Shown here: piece after piece, positions 53,134-62,453 of the stretch
Layout of the letters: each line of letters opens with the position of its first letter
How positions within the stretch are numbered: the stretch's first letter is position 1
Assembly: GCF_000966195.1 (NCBI RefSeq)
Contig: NZ_LAHL01000040.1
Span: forward strand, 1-64,000
Reading direction: 5' to 3'
DNA length: 64,000 nucleotides
Source of the DNA: Domibacillus robiginosus
GTDB taxonomy: Bacteria; Bacillota; Bacilli; Bacillales; Domibacillaceae
Translations under genes and position numbers: made by a program
The notes under the pieces: generated by a model
Told to the model about the DNA's origin: nothing
Database searches by the model: none
What the model saw: only the letters and a program-made list of their open reading frames with translations

Positions 53134-53853
53134 TTATCTCCCTTTAGTTAATAACACGCGCACTAAAAAGCGCGGTAAATTCATTTGGCGTTTGATTCGT
53201 TTCGGATCTGATCCGAGACGGTACAGCCATTCAAGCCCGGCTTTGCGGAATGCAGCAGGTGCCCGCTTGACCATGCCGGAAAATACATCAAAGCTGCCGC
53301 CGACGCCCTGAAACACAAGGACATTCGGCAGATTCGGCATATTGCGCTGAATCCACAGCTCCTGCTTTGGACTACCGAGCGCAACAAACAGCAGGCGCGC
53401 ACCGCTTTCGTGAATGCGGCGCACCAGAGCCTGCTCATCCTTTTCATAGCCGTCCGTATACCCCGCGACGATCAGTCCCGGGTTTGTTTCTTTTATATTG
53501 CTAATCGCTTTTGTGACCACTTCTTCTTTTGCCCCGTAAAAGTAAACCGGATGCCCTTCCTCTGCGGCAAATCGGAGCAGACGGGCCATCATGTCCACGC
53601 CTGTGACACGTGACGTGATGCGCCCTCCTTTTATTTTAGACGCCAGAAGAATGCCGACACCGTCTGCAATCTGGAAGGTGGACGAATTGATCAGCTGCTT
53701 TACTTGATTGTTCTGGTTTGCAGTAATAACTTTTTCCGGGTTCACAGCGATGATGGTAGATTGCTGTTCTTCGGCCATCCGCTCCTGAAGTGATGTGATA
53801 ATTTGGTCATATGTTAAAGGCGAGACATCTACGCCAAGGTACGTTTCCTTCAT
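53134..53853 (-). CDS. tagA: GT26 N-acetylmannosaminyltransferase (TagA/WecG/CpsF family)
   Basis: 239 residues from ATG 53853 (MKETYLGVDVSPLTYD), where the family normally begins. An upstream frame to 54051 is open, but the extended -10 TGCTATACT around 53893-53901 lies within it, so the longer protein is unlikely. Motifs: IAVNPEKVITANQN, ADGVGILLASKI, RVTGVDMMARLL, YFYGAKEEV, LFVALGSPKQELWI, GVGGSFDVFSGMVKRAPAAFRKAGLEWLYRL. The enzyme adds ManNAc (or a related sugar) to GlcNAc-PP-undecaprenol, the second step of wall polymer linkage synthesis. First gene of the leftward operon, divergent from csaB. Confidence 0.92.
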   Translation of the reverse strand: MKETYLGVDVSPLTYDQIITSLQERMAEEQQSTIIAVNPEKVITANQNNQVKQLINSSTFQIADGVGILLASKIKGGRITSRVTGVDMMARLLRFAAEEGHPVYFYGAKEEVVTKAISNIKETNPGLIVAGYTDGYEKDEQALVRRIHESGARLLFVALGSPKQELWIQRNMPNLPNVLVFQGVGGSFDVFSGMVKRAPAAFRKAGLEWLYRLGSDPKRIKRQMNLPRFLVRVLLTKGR

Positions 53854-54096
53854 TCTCTTACCAGCCTCTATTCGTATGCTTTCAATTTCCTTAGTATAGC
53901 AGATTTTCGGAAAGGGTGCATCCTGTGGAATGGACTGGTTTTTTGTCGGATAAAGGGTATCGCTTTCTTTTGGGCCAGCGGTATAGGACTTTTCGGTTGA
54001 TTTCCGATTAATCCTGCGCCGCTCCAAGAAACATTTTACTCTGCCCGCCACAAGTGATAGAATTTTACAAGATATATTCTCGAGGAGGAAGAACCT

Positions 54097-55218
54097 TTGA
54101 AAATTGTGATTTCCGGCTTCTACGGCCTTGGCAACACCGGCGATGAAGCGATTTTAAAGTCGATTGTCGATAACCTGCGCACAGAGCTCGACAATCCTGA
54201 TATTACGGTGTTTTCCCTATCACCAGACAAAACGTCGAAAGAACATAACGTTAAGTCGTTTTACCGCGGCTGGCGCCATGACAATAAAGAAAAAGTAAAA
54301 GCGCTCCGAAAAGCTGACCTGCTGATTTCAGGCGGCGGCGGTCTGCTTCAGGATTCGTATCCGACGAAGTTTTTATTCGGCCCGCTTCCTTATTATTTAC
54401 TTATTGTCTTTTTGGCTAAACTTTGCGGGGCAAAAGTGATGTTTTTCTCCCAGGGGATTGGACCGGTTACCTCAACATGGGGCAAAATTTTAATGAAGGT
54501 ATTTGCCAACATGGCCGACTTTGTCACTGTTCGCGACCAGTATTCAAAGGATTACCTTCATTCATTAGGTGTTAATCGCCCGGAATCTGTTGTAACAGCC
54601 GATATCGTGTTTGCGTTTCAATCGAAGCAGGAAGACATTGCCTACAATACGCTTCCATTAAAAGGCGATGAGAAAATTGTAGCCGTAACCGTGCGTCCCT
54701 GGTTTAACCATCCGGACTACATTGAAAAAATGGCGTATGTGCTCGATGAATTGATTGAACGCCGCGGCGTGACACCGGTATTTGTGCCGATGGAAGGAAA
54801 ATACGATGTGCCGGCTTCTGAGGATGTCATGTCTAAAATGAAGCATGCGGACAAAACGATGATGCTTGGCTCCGATTTTTCACCGGAGGAATTTTTAAAC
54901 TTTATCCGCCGTTCGGATTTAACGTTCGGCCTGCGTTTGCACGCGCTCATTTTCGCTGCCCTGTCAAACGTGCCGCACCTTGGCCTTAGCTATGATAAAA
55001 AAGTGGAAAGCTTCCTGAAGCGTTCCGGCATGTGGGACTATTCGTTCCGCCTCGGTGAAATTGATCAGGAAAAAATGCTTGAAAACGCGCTGTATCTGCT
55101 TGACCATAAGAAAGAGGCACAGGCAGTGATCGAACCAAACGTAGCCGAGCTTCGCCGCGAAGCGCTACGGAATTTGGATTTATTAAAAGAAAAGTTCGGC
55201 TCTAAAAGGAGATCATAA
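54097..55218 (+). CDS. csaB: polysaccharide pyruvyl transferase
   Basis: 373 residues from TTG 54097, seven bases after GAGGAGG. The enzyme adds pyruvate ketal from phosphoenolpyruvate to the secondary wall polysaccharide, which creates the ligand for SLH domains. Family motifs: SGFYGLGNTGDEAIL, DLLISGGGGLLQD, FFSQGIGPV, RDQYSKDYL, VTVRPWFNH and the C-terminal FGLRLHALIFAALSNVPHLGLSYDKKV, with the conserved Arg and His. Its presence beside nine SLH genes is the strongest functional link in the window. The next gene starts two bases after its stop. Confidence 0.95.
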   Translation: MKIVISGFYGLGNTGDEAILKSIVDNLRTELDNPDITVFSLSPDKTSKEHNVKSFYRGWRHDNKEKVKALRKADLLISGGGGLLQDSYPTKFLFGPLPYYLLIVFLAKLCGAKVMFFSQGIGPVTSTWGKILMKVFANMADFVTVRDQYSKDYLHSLGVNRPESVVTADIVFAFQSKQEDIAYNTLPLKGDEKIVAVTVRPWFNHPDYIEKMAYVLDELIERRGVTPVFVPMEGKYDVPASEDVMSKMKHADKTMMLGSDFSPEEFLNFIRRSDLTFGLRLHALIFAALSNVPHLGLSYDKKVESFLKRSGMWDYSFRLGEIDQEKMLENALYLLDHKKEAQAVIEPNVAELRREALRNLDLLKEKFGSKRRS

Positions 55219-55220
55219 AC

Positions 55221-56387
55221 GTGAAAATTTTACTTGCTACTTCGTATGATTACCCGCATCTTGGCGGATTGTCGACGCATATGGCGACATTGAAAATTGG
55301 CCTGGAAGCACGCGGTCATGAAGTCGATACGCTTTCTTTCAGCGATGTGCCGAAATGGAAACGGGACTTTATCGCACGCGGCCCATCATTCCTTTTAAAT
55401 AAAACATCCCTTGGCGCTGGCTACGTATGGACATTGCAGCGCCGCCAGGCTTTTTTAGAGGAAATGCTGAAAAGCCCGAATTGCCCGAAGTATGACATTG
55501 TGAATGCGCAGGATGTATTCGCAACACGCGCTTCCCTGAATGCAGGCTTCCCGACCGTGACAACGGTTCACGGCTATTTAACGTATGAAGGCATTTCAAA
55601 AGGCTCGGTGGCAGAGAGCTCGAAGCACGCGGACAAGCTGATGGAAGTCGAGCGTGAAGGCTACCGGAAAACCCGCGCGGTCATTACCGTCGATACCCGC
55701 ATTAAAAATTACGTGAAAAAAGAAGCCGGCATTGATGGAACGGCGATCCGCAACTTTATCAATGTCGACGACTTCAAGCCGGATTCAGAAAACAAAGCCG
55801 CTTACCGTTCCAAGCACGGTGTGGATGCTACGGCACCTGTTTTCTTTGTACCGCGCCGCTTAACGAAGAAAAACGGGGTTATTTATCCGATTCTTTCGTT
55901 CCCGCCGGTACTGGAGAAATATCCAAATGCCCAGCTTATTTTTGCCGGAACAGGCGAAGCGATGGATGAAATGAAGCGTTTGATCGCTGAGCGCGGCATT
56001 GGGAATAATGTACATTTATTAGGTGCTGTTGATCATAGTGTCATTAAAGAGTACTACGCGCTGGCTGATGTGGTGCTTGTACCGAGCGTATTCTCCGCCG
56101 GTGTTGAAGAAGCCACTTCCATTTCCGCTCTTGAAGCGATGGGCTCCGGCTCACCACTTATTGCCTGCGCAGTCGGCGGCTTAAAAGAAATCGTGGATCA
56201 CGGTGTAGATGGACTTTTAGTTGAAGAGAAAAATGTTGAAGAATTGTCTGAAGCCATGATCGAATTGCTCGATCATCCGGAAAAAGGTGCCCAGTACGCC
56301 GCGGCTGCCCGGAAAAAAATCGAGGACGAATATTCGCATACGGCTGCTGCCGAGAAATATGAGTCAATTTATAAAGCTTCCCTTTAA
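55221..56387 (+). CDS. GT4 glycosyltransferase downstream of csaB
   Basis: 388 residues from GTG 55221, after AAAAGGAG. GT-B fold with N-terminal KILLATSYDYPHLGGLSTHMATLKIGLEARGHEVDTL, middle TVHGYLTYEG and C-terminal FVPRRLTKKNGVIYPIL, LIFAGTGEAMDEMKRL and the motif GVEEATSISALEAMGSGSPLIACAVGGLKEIVDHGVDGLLV. Its stop codon is inside the terminator hairpin. Co-transcription with csaB suggests it builds the repeat unit that CsaB pyruvylates. Confidence 0.9.
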   Translation: MKILLATSYDYPHLGGLSTHMATLKIGLEARGHEVDTLSFSDVPKWKRDFIARGPSFLLNKTSLGAGYVWTLQRRQAFLEEMLKSPNCPKYDIVNAQDVFATRASLNAGFPTVTTVHGYLTYEGISKGSVAESSKHADKLMEVEREGYRKTRAVITVDTRIKNYVKKEAGIDGTAIRNFINVDDFKPDSENKAAYRSKHGVDATAPVFFVPRRLTKKNGVIYPILSFPPVLEKYPNAQLIFAGTGEAMDEMKRLIAERGIGNNVHLLGAVDHSVIKEYYALADVVLVPSVFSAGVEEATSISALEAMGSGSPLIACAVGGLKEIVDHGVDGLLVEEKNVEELSEAMIELLDHPEKGAQYAAAARKKIEDEYSHTAAAEKYESIYKASL

Positions 56388-56401
56388 GGGAGGCTTTTTT
56401 T
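56374..56401 (+). terminator. terminator of the csaB operon
   Basis: GCTTCCCTTTAAGGGAGGC followed by TTTTTTT. The TAA stop codon (56385-56387) forms the loop. Confidence 0.85.
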
Positions 56402-56424
56402 GTGTGTCGATTTAGAGGGAGCCT

Positions 56425-56522
56425 GGCGCAATTCACCTGGAAAACGGCGCAACTTTCAACTAAATTGGCGTGTTTTGAACTTTTTAAGGATGTATTGCGC
56501 CAGTTCTCCTTCTTATTGCGCC
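56425..56522. repeat. GCGC array upstream of the NERD gene stop
   Basis: Direct cores GGCGC at 56425 and 56446 and GGCGT at 56467 (steps of 21), then after a 30-base step the inverted cores GCGCC at 56497 and 56518 (step of 21). Flanks are GGCGCAA on the left and ATTGCGCC on the right, so left and right units are inverted copies. Partner array at 57566-57705. Confidence 0.75.
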
Positions 56523-56549
56523 GGCCACAGTCAAAATGATTTCTAAACG

Positions 56550-57485
56550 TTACTGCTTGTCCGCATCTGGCAAAATGTGTACGTAGTTTCTTGTCGTGCC
56601 CTCAAAATCAACTCTCCACTTTTTGAGAAGCTTCTCTGTAATGGATCTTGATTCTATTTTTAAAAAAGCCCTCAGGTCACTGTTTGTTATTTTTGGTCCG
56701 AAAAGCAGCACATATTCCTGCAAAGCAGCAAGGTGGGCGGTTTTAAAATAAGAACCACAGGACGCACAAGTCCATTTTTTGTTTATTTTTGTAACAGTGA
56801 ATGTTTTACAGGCGGTGCAGCGAATGCCAGTTTGGATTTGATCGGGATGGATGTTGAATGTTTTCAAAATACCGGGGTCATAAGGGCGGTGATGTTTTAG
56901 GAGAGCGCCACTGATTTCGTGGACTTCTTTTGCGGTCAGCAGCGGAGATCTGCCATTTATTTTCGCATCGACCAGGCTGGTTATTTCCATTGGATACACA
57001 ATAAATTCCCGGTCTGCTGAGTCGGGTGGAATGATGTCTACTCTTGCATTCGGATGGCTTACCACAACCGCTGGCAAAATGGGGACAGGTTTAACCAGCC
57101 ATTGTTCGAGCGCTCTTTTTTGCCGGTGCACCTGCGTAATAGGGTCACTAAAGGTTTGATTTCCCCGAATCAGCTGATTGGTGTATCGGTTGAAAATCAA
57201 GTGGCCTGTTAGATGTTTTACTTCAAAAATAAAAATAACGGATGGGGAAACGACAACGGTGTCCATTTGAAAATGAGTCACGCCATTGGGGGATGGAAGG
57301 CGGATATCATGAAGAAGACGAAACGATTCATTTAGCTCAGATAAAAAATAATACAACCGCTTTTCCCCTTCCATGCCTGCCATACACTTTCTTAGCTCTT
57401 CTTTCACTGAAGGGTATTGAGGAGCTGCCGGGTTCAGCCTGCTTTCCAGCACTTCCAACTTTCGATGCCATAAAGATTTTTTCAT
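56550..57485 (-). CDS. NERD-domain protein with C-terminal zinc ribbon
   Basis: 311 residues from ATG 57485, behind AAAGGAGTG. The NERD (nuclease-related) domain spans about 35-165: GMEGEKRLYYFLSELNESFRLLHDIRLPSPNGVTHFQMDTVVVSPSVIFIFEVKHLTG, where the Asp and the E-x-K (FEVKHL) are the restriction-nuclease-like active site; QVHRQKRALEQWL follows. A four-cysteine zinc ribbon is near residue 230 (CTACKTF...CASCGSYF). Such proteins are expected to bind or cut DNA, but the role is not known. The gene lies between two inverted 21-base-period arrays. Confidence 0.88.
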   Translation of the reverse strand: MKKSLWHRKLEVLESRLNPAAPQYPSVKEELRKCMAGMEGEKRLYYFLSELNESFRLLHDIRLPSPNGVTHFQMDTVVVSPSVIFIFEVKHLTGHLIFNRYTNQLIRGNQTFSDPITQVHRQKRALEQWLVKPVPILPAVVVSHPNARVDIIPPDSADREFIVYPMEITSLVDAKINGRSPLLTAKEVHEISGALLKHHRPYDPGILKTFNIHPDQIQTGIRCTACKTFTVTKINKKWTCASCGSYFKTAHLAALQEYVLLFGPKITNSDLRAFLKIESRSITEKLLKKWRVDFEGTTRNYVHILPDADKQ

Positions 57486-57565
57486 TTTGCTCACTCCTTT
57501 CTATAAACAGACATTACACTTTTTTGTTGAAATTCCTGCTAAACCAAAAAGATTTTAAAAAAAGC

Positions 57566-57705
57566 GGCGCAATTTTCAAGAAAAGTGGCGCATTTTATGG
57601 CTGGCATGGCGCGTTTTGGTACTTTTAAGGAGCTATTGCGCTAAAATCTCTCTTGATTGCGCCGTTTAACCATGTAAACGCGCCAAATATAACAAAAATT
57701 GCGCC
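57566..57705. repeat. GCGC array before the NERD gene
   Basis: Direct cores GGCGC at 57566, 57587 and 57608 (steps of 21), a 30-base step, then inverted cores GCGCT at 57638 and GCGCC at 57659, 57680 and 57701 (steps of 21). It has the same plan, flanks and central 30-base gap as the array at 56425-56522, with seven units here and five there. Confidence 0.78.
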
Positions 57706-57731
57706 ATCCCATCGACCAGCTGACCAGACAT

Positions 57732-57761
57732 AAAAAAAGACCCCGGTTCAACGGGGTCTTT
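57732..57761 (-). terminator. terminator of the gnd gene
   Basis: AAAGACCCCG and CGGGGTCTTT around a short loop, directly after the stop. Confidence 0.88.
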
Positions 57762-57767
57762 CATGTC

Positions 57768-59183
57768 TTATTTCATCCACTCAGTGTGGAATGTTCCTTC
57801 TTTGTCAACACGCTTGTACGTGTGGGCGCCGAAGTAGTCACGCTGCGCCTGGATCAGGTTCGCAGGCAATGTTTCTGTACGGTAGCTGTCGTAGTAAGCC
57901 ACAGCACTTGCGAAGGATGGAACCGGGATACCCGTTTCAATCGCAAGAGAAACCACTTTACGAAGCGATGTTTGATAGTTTTGAACGATATCCTTGAAGT
58001 ACTCGTCAAGCAGCAGGTTTGGAAGCTCTGCGTTGCGGTCGAATGCTTCTTTGATCTTCTGTAAGAATTGCGCACGGATGATGCAGCCGCCGCGGAAGAT
58101 CATCGCGATGTCGCCGTAGCGAAGGTTCCATTCGTATTCTTCTGATGCAGCTTTCATTTGGGCAAAGCCCTGTGCGTAAGAGCAGATTTTGCTCATGTAC
58201 AGCGCCTGGCGCACAGCTTCGATCAATTCTTTCTTTTGATCGGAATCCACTTCTTTCGGAGAAGGACCGCTCAGCTGCTTGCTTGCTTCTACGCGCTCTT
58301 CTTTCAGCGCAGAAATAAAGCGTGCAAAAACAGATTCTGTGATGATTGGAAGCGGAACGCCAAGGTCAAGCGCGTTTTGACTTGTCCATTTGCCTGTTCC
58401 TTTTTGGCCGGCTGCATCTAGAATCACATCTACAAGCGGCTTGCCTGTTTCGTCATCTTTCTTCGTGAAAATGTCCGCTGTGATTTCGATCAGGTAGCTG
58501 TCAAGCTCCCCTTTATTCCACTCGGCAAACGTGTCAGCCAGCTCTTCTGTCGACAGGCCGATTACATGCTTCAGGATAAAATATGCTTCTGAGATCAGCT
58601 GCATATCGCCGTACTCGATACCGTTGTGCACCATTTTTACATAATGGCCAGCACCGTCTGGACCGATGTATGTTGTACATGCTTCGCCGTCTACTTTTGC
58701 CGCGATTGCTTCAAAGATTGGACGAACAAGCTCAAACGCTTCACGCTGGCCGCCTGGCATGATAGAAGGTCCTTTAAGTGCTCCTTCTTCACCGCCGGAT
58801 ACACCTGTGCCGACAAAGTTAAAGCCAAGGCCGGCAAGCTCTTTGTTGCGGCGTACTGTGTCCTGGAAGAACGTGTTTCCGCCGTCGATGATGATATCAC
58901 CTTTGTCCAAATATGGCTTCAAGGAATCAATCGTTGCATCTGTTGCGGCACCTGCTTTGACCATCAGCAAAATTTTGCGCGGCTTTTCAAGTGAGTTCAC
59001 AAATTCCTCTACGCTGTATGCGCCTTTGAAGTTTTTTCCTTTTGCTTCTTCCTGAAGGAAAGCGGTCGTTTTATCTGCAGAACGGTTAAATACCGCTACT
59101 GAGTAGCCTCTGCTTTCGATATTAAGCGCCAGGTTTTTACCCATTACGGCAAGGCCGACAACGCCGATTTGTTGTTTTGTCAT
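57768..59183 (-). CDS. gndA: 6-phosphogluconate dehydrogenase (decarboxylating)
   Basis: 471 residues from ATG 59183, spaced correctly behind GAAAGGATGG. The enzyme converts 6-phosphogluconate to ribulose 5-phosphate with NADP in the pentose phosphate pathway. [30 protein letters not shown] is the cofactor site; [84 protein letters not shown] and [25 protein letters not shown] are all conserved. Length and Ser/Asn pattern after the dinucleotide loop (VFNRS) fit the NADP-dependent type. No relation to neighbours is evident. Confidence 0.95.
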   Translation of the reverse strand: MTKQQIGVVGLAVMGKNLALNIESRGYSVAVFNRSADKTTAFLQEEAKGKNFKGAYSVEEFVNSLEKPRKILLMVKAGAATDATIDSLKPYLDKGDIIIDGGNTFFQDTVRRNKELAGLGFNFVGTGVSGGEEGALKGPSIMPGGQREAFELVRPIFEAIAAKVDGEACTTYIGPDGAGHYVKMVHNGIEYGDMQLISEAYFILKHVIGLSTEELADTFAEWNKGELDSYLIEITADIFTKKDDETGKPLVDVILDAAGQKGTGKWTSQNALDLGVPLPIITESVFARFISALKEERVEASKQLSGPSPKEVDSDQKKELIEAVRQALYMSKICSYAQGFAQMKAASEEYEWNLRYGDIAMIFRGGCIIRAQFLQKIKEAFDRNAELPNLLLDEYFKDIVQNYQTSLRKVVSLAIETGIPVPSFASAVAYYDSYRTETLPANLIQAQRDYFGAHTYKRVDKEGTFHTEWMK

Positions 59184-59234
59184 CAAGAAATCCATCCTTT
59201 CTTTTTTCCCCTTAATTAAGCATTATAGCGAAAC

Positions 59235-60743
59235 TTATTTTGAATTTAAATACTGTTCTTTACTTTCAATCAATTTCTGCAAAATAGGACTCGGTTTTCC
59301 GCCCAGCTCTTTCCAGTTTTTTTCGTGTCGGCGCAGGTCGTAAAGCGTCAACAATTCATAGTCTCCGCCGTCGAATGTGCCGTCCCGATTGATCTGGTAC
59401 CAGAGATCGCCGTTCGGACGGATCCACTTTTCACCAGTGGATTCCACCGCCCGCCGGATATCCCGGGCCGCAAACAAATATTTTTTTTCTTTTGTTTCTT
59501 CGTACGCCTGAATAAACATGTTTGCTTCGCCGAGCGCATGGTTGAGCGAGGCGTGAATAAATTGTTTACCCTGCTGCGGTGAATAATAATCGGCTGGATA
59601 GTAGCCGTTCTCCGCCGGCACAACATTATCAATGCTAATTAGCTTCAGCAAATAATCGCTGTAATCCGGCAGGGCGGCTTCAAGCTCCGGCACACCCAGC
59701 TCTTTGCCAATCCGGTGCAAATAAAGAGCAATCAGTTCATTATGCCGGGTATCTACGTATGGTGCGGTAATATCATACTTTTGCTTCAGCCATGTACTGG
59801 TAAACTCTGTTTTCCAAATAACGTCTTTCCGCTCTGTCCGGTACGTCCATAGATTGGCTGCAGACTGGACTGTTAAATTATAAAAATAGCGGTCCTGATC
59901 TCTAAAAAAGCGGTCTACCGCTTCTTTTTCCATCATCGTGCCCAGATAAAGACCATAGCCATCTTTTGTAAATGGCTCAACAGACCAGGGCAGCTTTTTC
60001 ATCGGCCCATCTACCGTAAACCAGTTGTTCACTTCTTTGTAGTGCTCTTTTTGAAAGGTAATCCAATCATTTAAATGGCTTGTTTCATCAAAGAGCGGCT
60101 TCTCTGCCAGTAAAAACCACTGCTCGGTCAGCTGGTCACGTTCCGATGCTAACTCAAACTGAACTCCTTTTTGGGAATGAGTCACGGTGTTTCTTTCAGC
60201 GAGCAGCTCGTGAAGGCGGCTTTCCCTTCCGCTTCCATACAGCTGCGTCAGTACTTTTGATGTAAACGAATGGCTCATGACAAGCTCATTCATAAACTGG
60301 TGCTCCTTTGTATAGCGGAACAGCCCTACTGGCGGCCTGGTCGGATCGACGCCGGTGACTTTGTTATGCTCCCGCACCGGCATATCCTTCGTCCAGTCTA
60401 CCATATAATAATCATCAGCACCCGGAATCGAAACCGTTCCCTTGACTGTTCCTTTTCCACCTAAACGTGTCATCACAAAACGGTCGCCGTTATTCAGCTT
60501 GCGGACCCGTATGGTGATGCTGGCACTGCCTGCGCCCAGTTCATACACCGTGTCTTTATAAAGGGCATCTAGCCCCTCTGTCTCGTATTCCTGCTCGAGC
60601 TGAAGTCCTTCTGCTTCTAAGATAAGCGTTCGGCTGCCGAGCGGAATACTTACCGTATCTGATGTCGGTTCCTCGTCTATCGTTTCTGTACAGCCAGCCA
60701 TGATCATCATCACAGCCATTAACAGAAGCAATGCTTTTTTCAC
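59235..60743 (-). CDS. lipoprotein with C5-epimerase-like alpha/alpha toroid
   Basis: 502 residues from GTG 60743 behind AAAGGAG. Lipoprotein signal with lipobox IMAG|C at residue 18, so it should be fixed to the outer face of the membrane. The first 170 residues are beta-rich (SRTLILEAEGLQLEQEYETEG). The C-terminal half is helical, with HASLNHALGEANMFIQAYEETKEKKYLFAARDIRRAVESTG and IRPNGDLWYQINRDGTFDGGDYELLTLYDL resembling the C-terminal domain of D-glucuronyl C5-epimerases. It overlaps the MurJ-type flippase gene by four bases (GTGA), pointing to a coupled role in an exported glycan. The enzymatic assignment is tentative. Confidence 0.75.
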   Translation of the reverse strand: MKKALLLLMAVMMIMAGCTETIDEEPTSDTVSIPLGSRTLILEAEGLQLEQEYETEGLDALYKDTVYELGAGSASITIRVRKLNNGDRFVMTRLGGKGTVKGTVSIPGADDYYMVDWTKDMPVREHNKVTGVDPTRPPVGLFRYTKEHQFMNELVMSHSFTSKVLTQLYGSGRESRLHELLAERNTVTHSQKGVQFELASERDQLTEQWFLLAEKPLFDETSHLNDWITFQKEHYKEVNNWFTVDGPMKKLPWSVEPFTKDGYGLYLGTMMEKEAVDRFFRDQDRYFYNLTVQSAANLWTYRTERKDVIWKTEFTSTWLKQKYDITAPYVDTRHNELIALYLHRIGKELGVPELEAALPDYSDYLLKLISIDNVVPAENGYYPADYYSPQQGKQFIHASLNHALGEANMFIQAYEETKEKKYLFAARDIRRAVESTGEKWIRPNGDLWYQINRDGTFDGGDYELLTLYDLRRHEKNWKELGGKPSPILQKLIESKEQYLNSK

Positions 60744-62257
60744 GACAATGCTCCTTTGTTTCGTTTTACAAGGCTAAGCAGCTTGCGGAATCCTTCTTTG
60801 TAAAAGAGAAACAGGCCAATTACGTACAAAACCGCACCGATTGGGACAAGAATCACCAGCTGCCACAGCGCATACAAATCCTCCACAAGCGGACGTGCAA
60901 AGAAAAGCGGAACGGCCATAAAAGCTGTAACAACAGCTGTCCGGATCAAAAGACCGATCAGGCGTGCAGGTTCTGATTTATCAAAGTCTTTGTACACAAA
61001 CACGGTACAGGTTGTTAAATAGTAAAGAGAAACAATCGACGTGGTTAGTGCCAGTCCCGGATAGCCAAACGGCCCGATAAACAGCCAGTTGAGCAGCGCG
61101 TTAAGAGCAATCGTAAACACACTGATACGGAACACAGTTTTGGTTTTCCCCTGTGCATACAGGGCTTTCGCCACAATATATTGCATACCCTGTGTGACAA
61201 TGGTCGGCAGGTAATAGACAAGCGCAACATATGTATTGTGTGTATCTGTCGCCGTAAATTTCCCCCGCTCGAAAATAAAAGATAGAACCGGCTCACCGAC
61301 GATCCAAAGACCGGCTGCGATCGGTGCAAGGGTCATGAGTGAGATTTGCATGCCGCTGAAAAACGTATTTTGAAACCGAGGACGGTCATCGATCTGCTCA
61401 GCCAGAAGCGTAAAGATAATGACAGCGATCGTCGTTGCATAAATTGTATGCGGAATCGAAGAAAGCAGCTGCGCATTGTTTAAATACGTAACCGGCCCTT
61501 CTCCAATTCCAGATGCAAAGCTTTTGTTGACAAAAACATTAATCTGCCCAACAACGGAGCTGAGAATAGCCGGTGCAAGCAGGACAAGAAACGAATGCTG
61601 AAATTCTTTGTCTCCGGACAGAACCGGCTTCCAGCGATAATCTGTCTTGAATAAGTAATAAAATTGAACAACAATCCCGAGTGCTGTCCCTGTTATAAAG
61701 CCGTAAGCGAGGCTGGCAATCCCCCACTGGTCGGCAAAAAGCAGCGCAAAGGAAACACCAAATACCGTCTGCAGCAGCTTGGCTACTTGTGATGGGACAA
61801 AAATACGCCGTCCCTGCAGGTATGAATCTAGAATACTCGTTAAAGCAATAAAAGACATAAACACAAAGAAAAACCGTGTGATCGAAATAGCGGTTTCTGC
61901 CGTTGCTTCCGTCATATTTCCATAGATAAGCGGTACAAACCAGGGAGCGAACAGATAGCCTGCAATAGACACCAGTATAAATAGAAGAAATGTCACATTC
62001 ATAATGGCGCTGGCTGTTCGGTCAGTCCGCTCTGGATTTGCCTGCCTGTTTTTCACATACAGCGGCAGGAATACGTTGTTGAACCCGCCGGCAATCATAG
62101 CAATGGCCAGCGTAATAAAAGAGAATGCAAGCAGGTATCCATCGGTTTGATGGCTAACCCCGAATTTGTAAGCCATGATACTTTCACGCACAAATCCGGA
62201 CAGTTTGACAATAAGCGCAAAAAGGGCAAGCCACAGCGCTGTTTTTTTCAAAGACAT
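60740..62257 (-). CDS. murJ: MurJ/MviN-type lipid-linked glycan flippase
   Basis: 505 residues from ATG 62257 (MSLKKTALWLALFALIVKLSGFVRE), the usual family start; the frame further upstream is basic and not conserved in character. About 14 membrane segments. Typical motifs are SGFVRESIMAYKFGVSHQTDGYLLAFSF, GGFNNVFLPLY, and the later LNNAQLLSSIPHTIYATTIAVIIFTLLA and FERGKFTATDTHNTYVALVYYLP. The family flips lipid II or other undecaprenyl-linked glycans. Because the next gene is a glycan-modifying lipoprotein rather than a division gene, the substrate could be a surface polysaccharide instead of lipid II. Confidence 0.85.
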   Translation of the reverse strand: MSLKKTALWLALFALIVKLSGFVRESIMAYKFGVSHQTDGYLLAFSFITLAIAMIAGGFNNVFLPLYVKNRQANPERTDRTASAIMNVTFLLFILVSIAGYLFAPWFVPLIYGNMTEATAETAISITRFFFVFMSFIALTSILDSYLQGRRIFVPSQVAKLLQTVFGVSFALLFADQWGIASLAYGFITGTALGIVVQFYYLFKTDYRWKPVLSGDKEFQHSFLVLLAPAILSSVVGQINVFVNKSFASGIGEGPVTYLNNAQLLSSIPHTIYATTIAVIIFTLLAEQIDDRPRFQNTFFSGMQISLMTLAPIAAGLWIVGEPVLSFIFERGKFTATDTHNTYVALVYYLPTIVTQGMQYIVAKALYAQGKTKTVFRISVFTIALNALLNWLFIGPFGYPGLALTTSIVSLYYLTTCTVFVYKDFDKSEPARLIGLLIRTAVVTAFMAVPLFFARPLVEDLYALWQLVILVPIGAVLYVIGLFLFYKEGFRKLLSLVKRNKGALS

Positions 62258-62453
62258 AGTCGTCGTACACCCCAGTTTTCTATTAAATTCCTTGTTTATT
62301 TTACCCCATTTCCTTCTTTTGCGCGACAGCCTGCCAAAACGTCCCAGAAAGAAAGCCTGTAAGATAAGCTGACAAAAAAGAAGATTCTTCTCCGATTGTC
62401 CTTTATAGTGAAGATACATTCTAAATACATCTATTTTGAAAGGAGTTTTCTAC

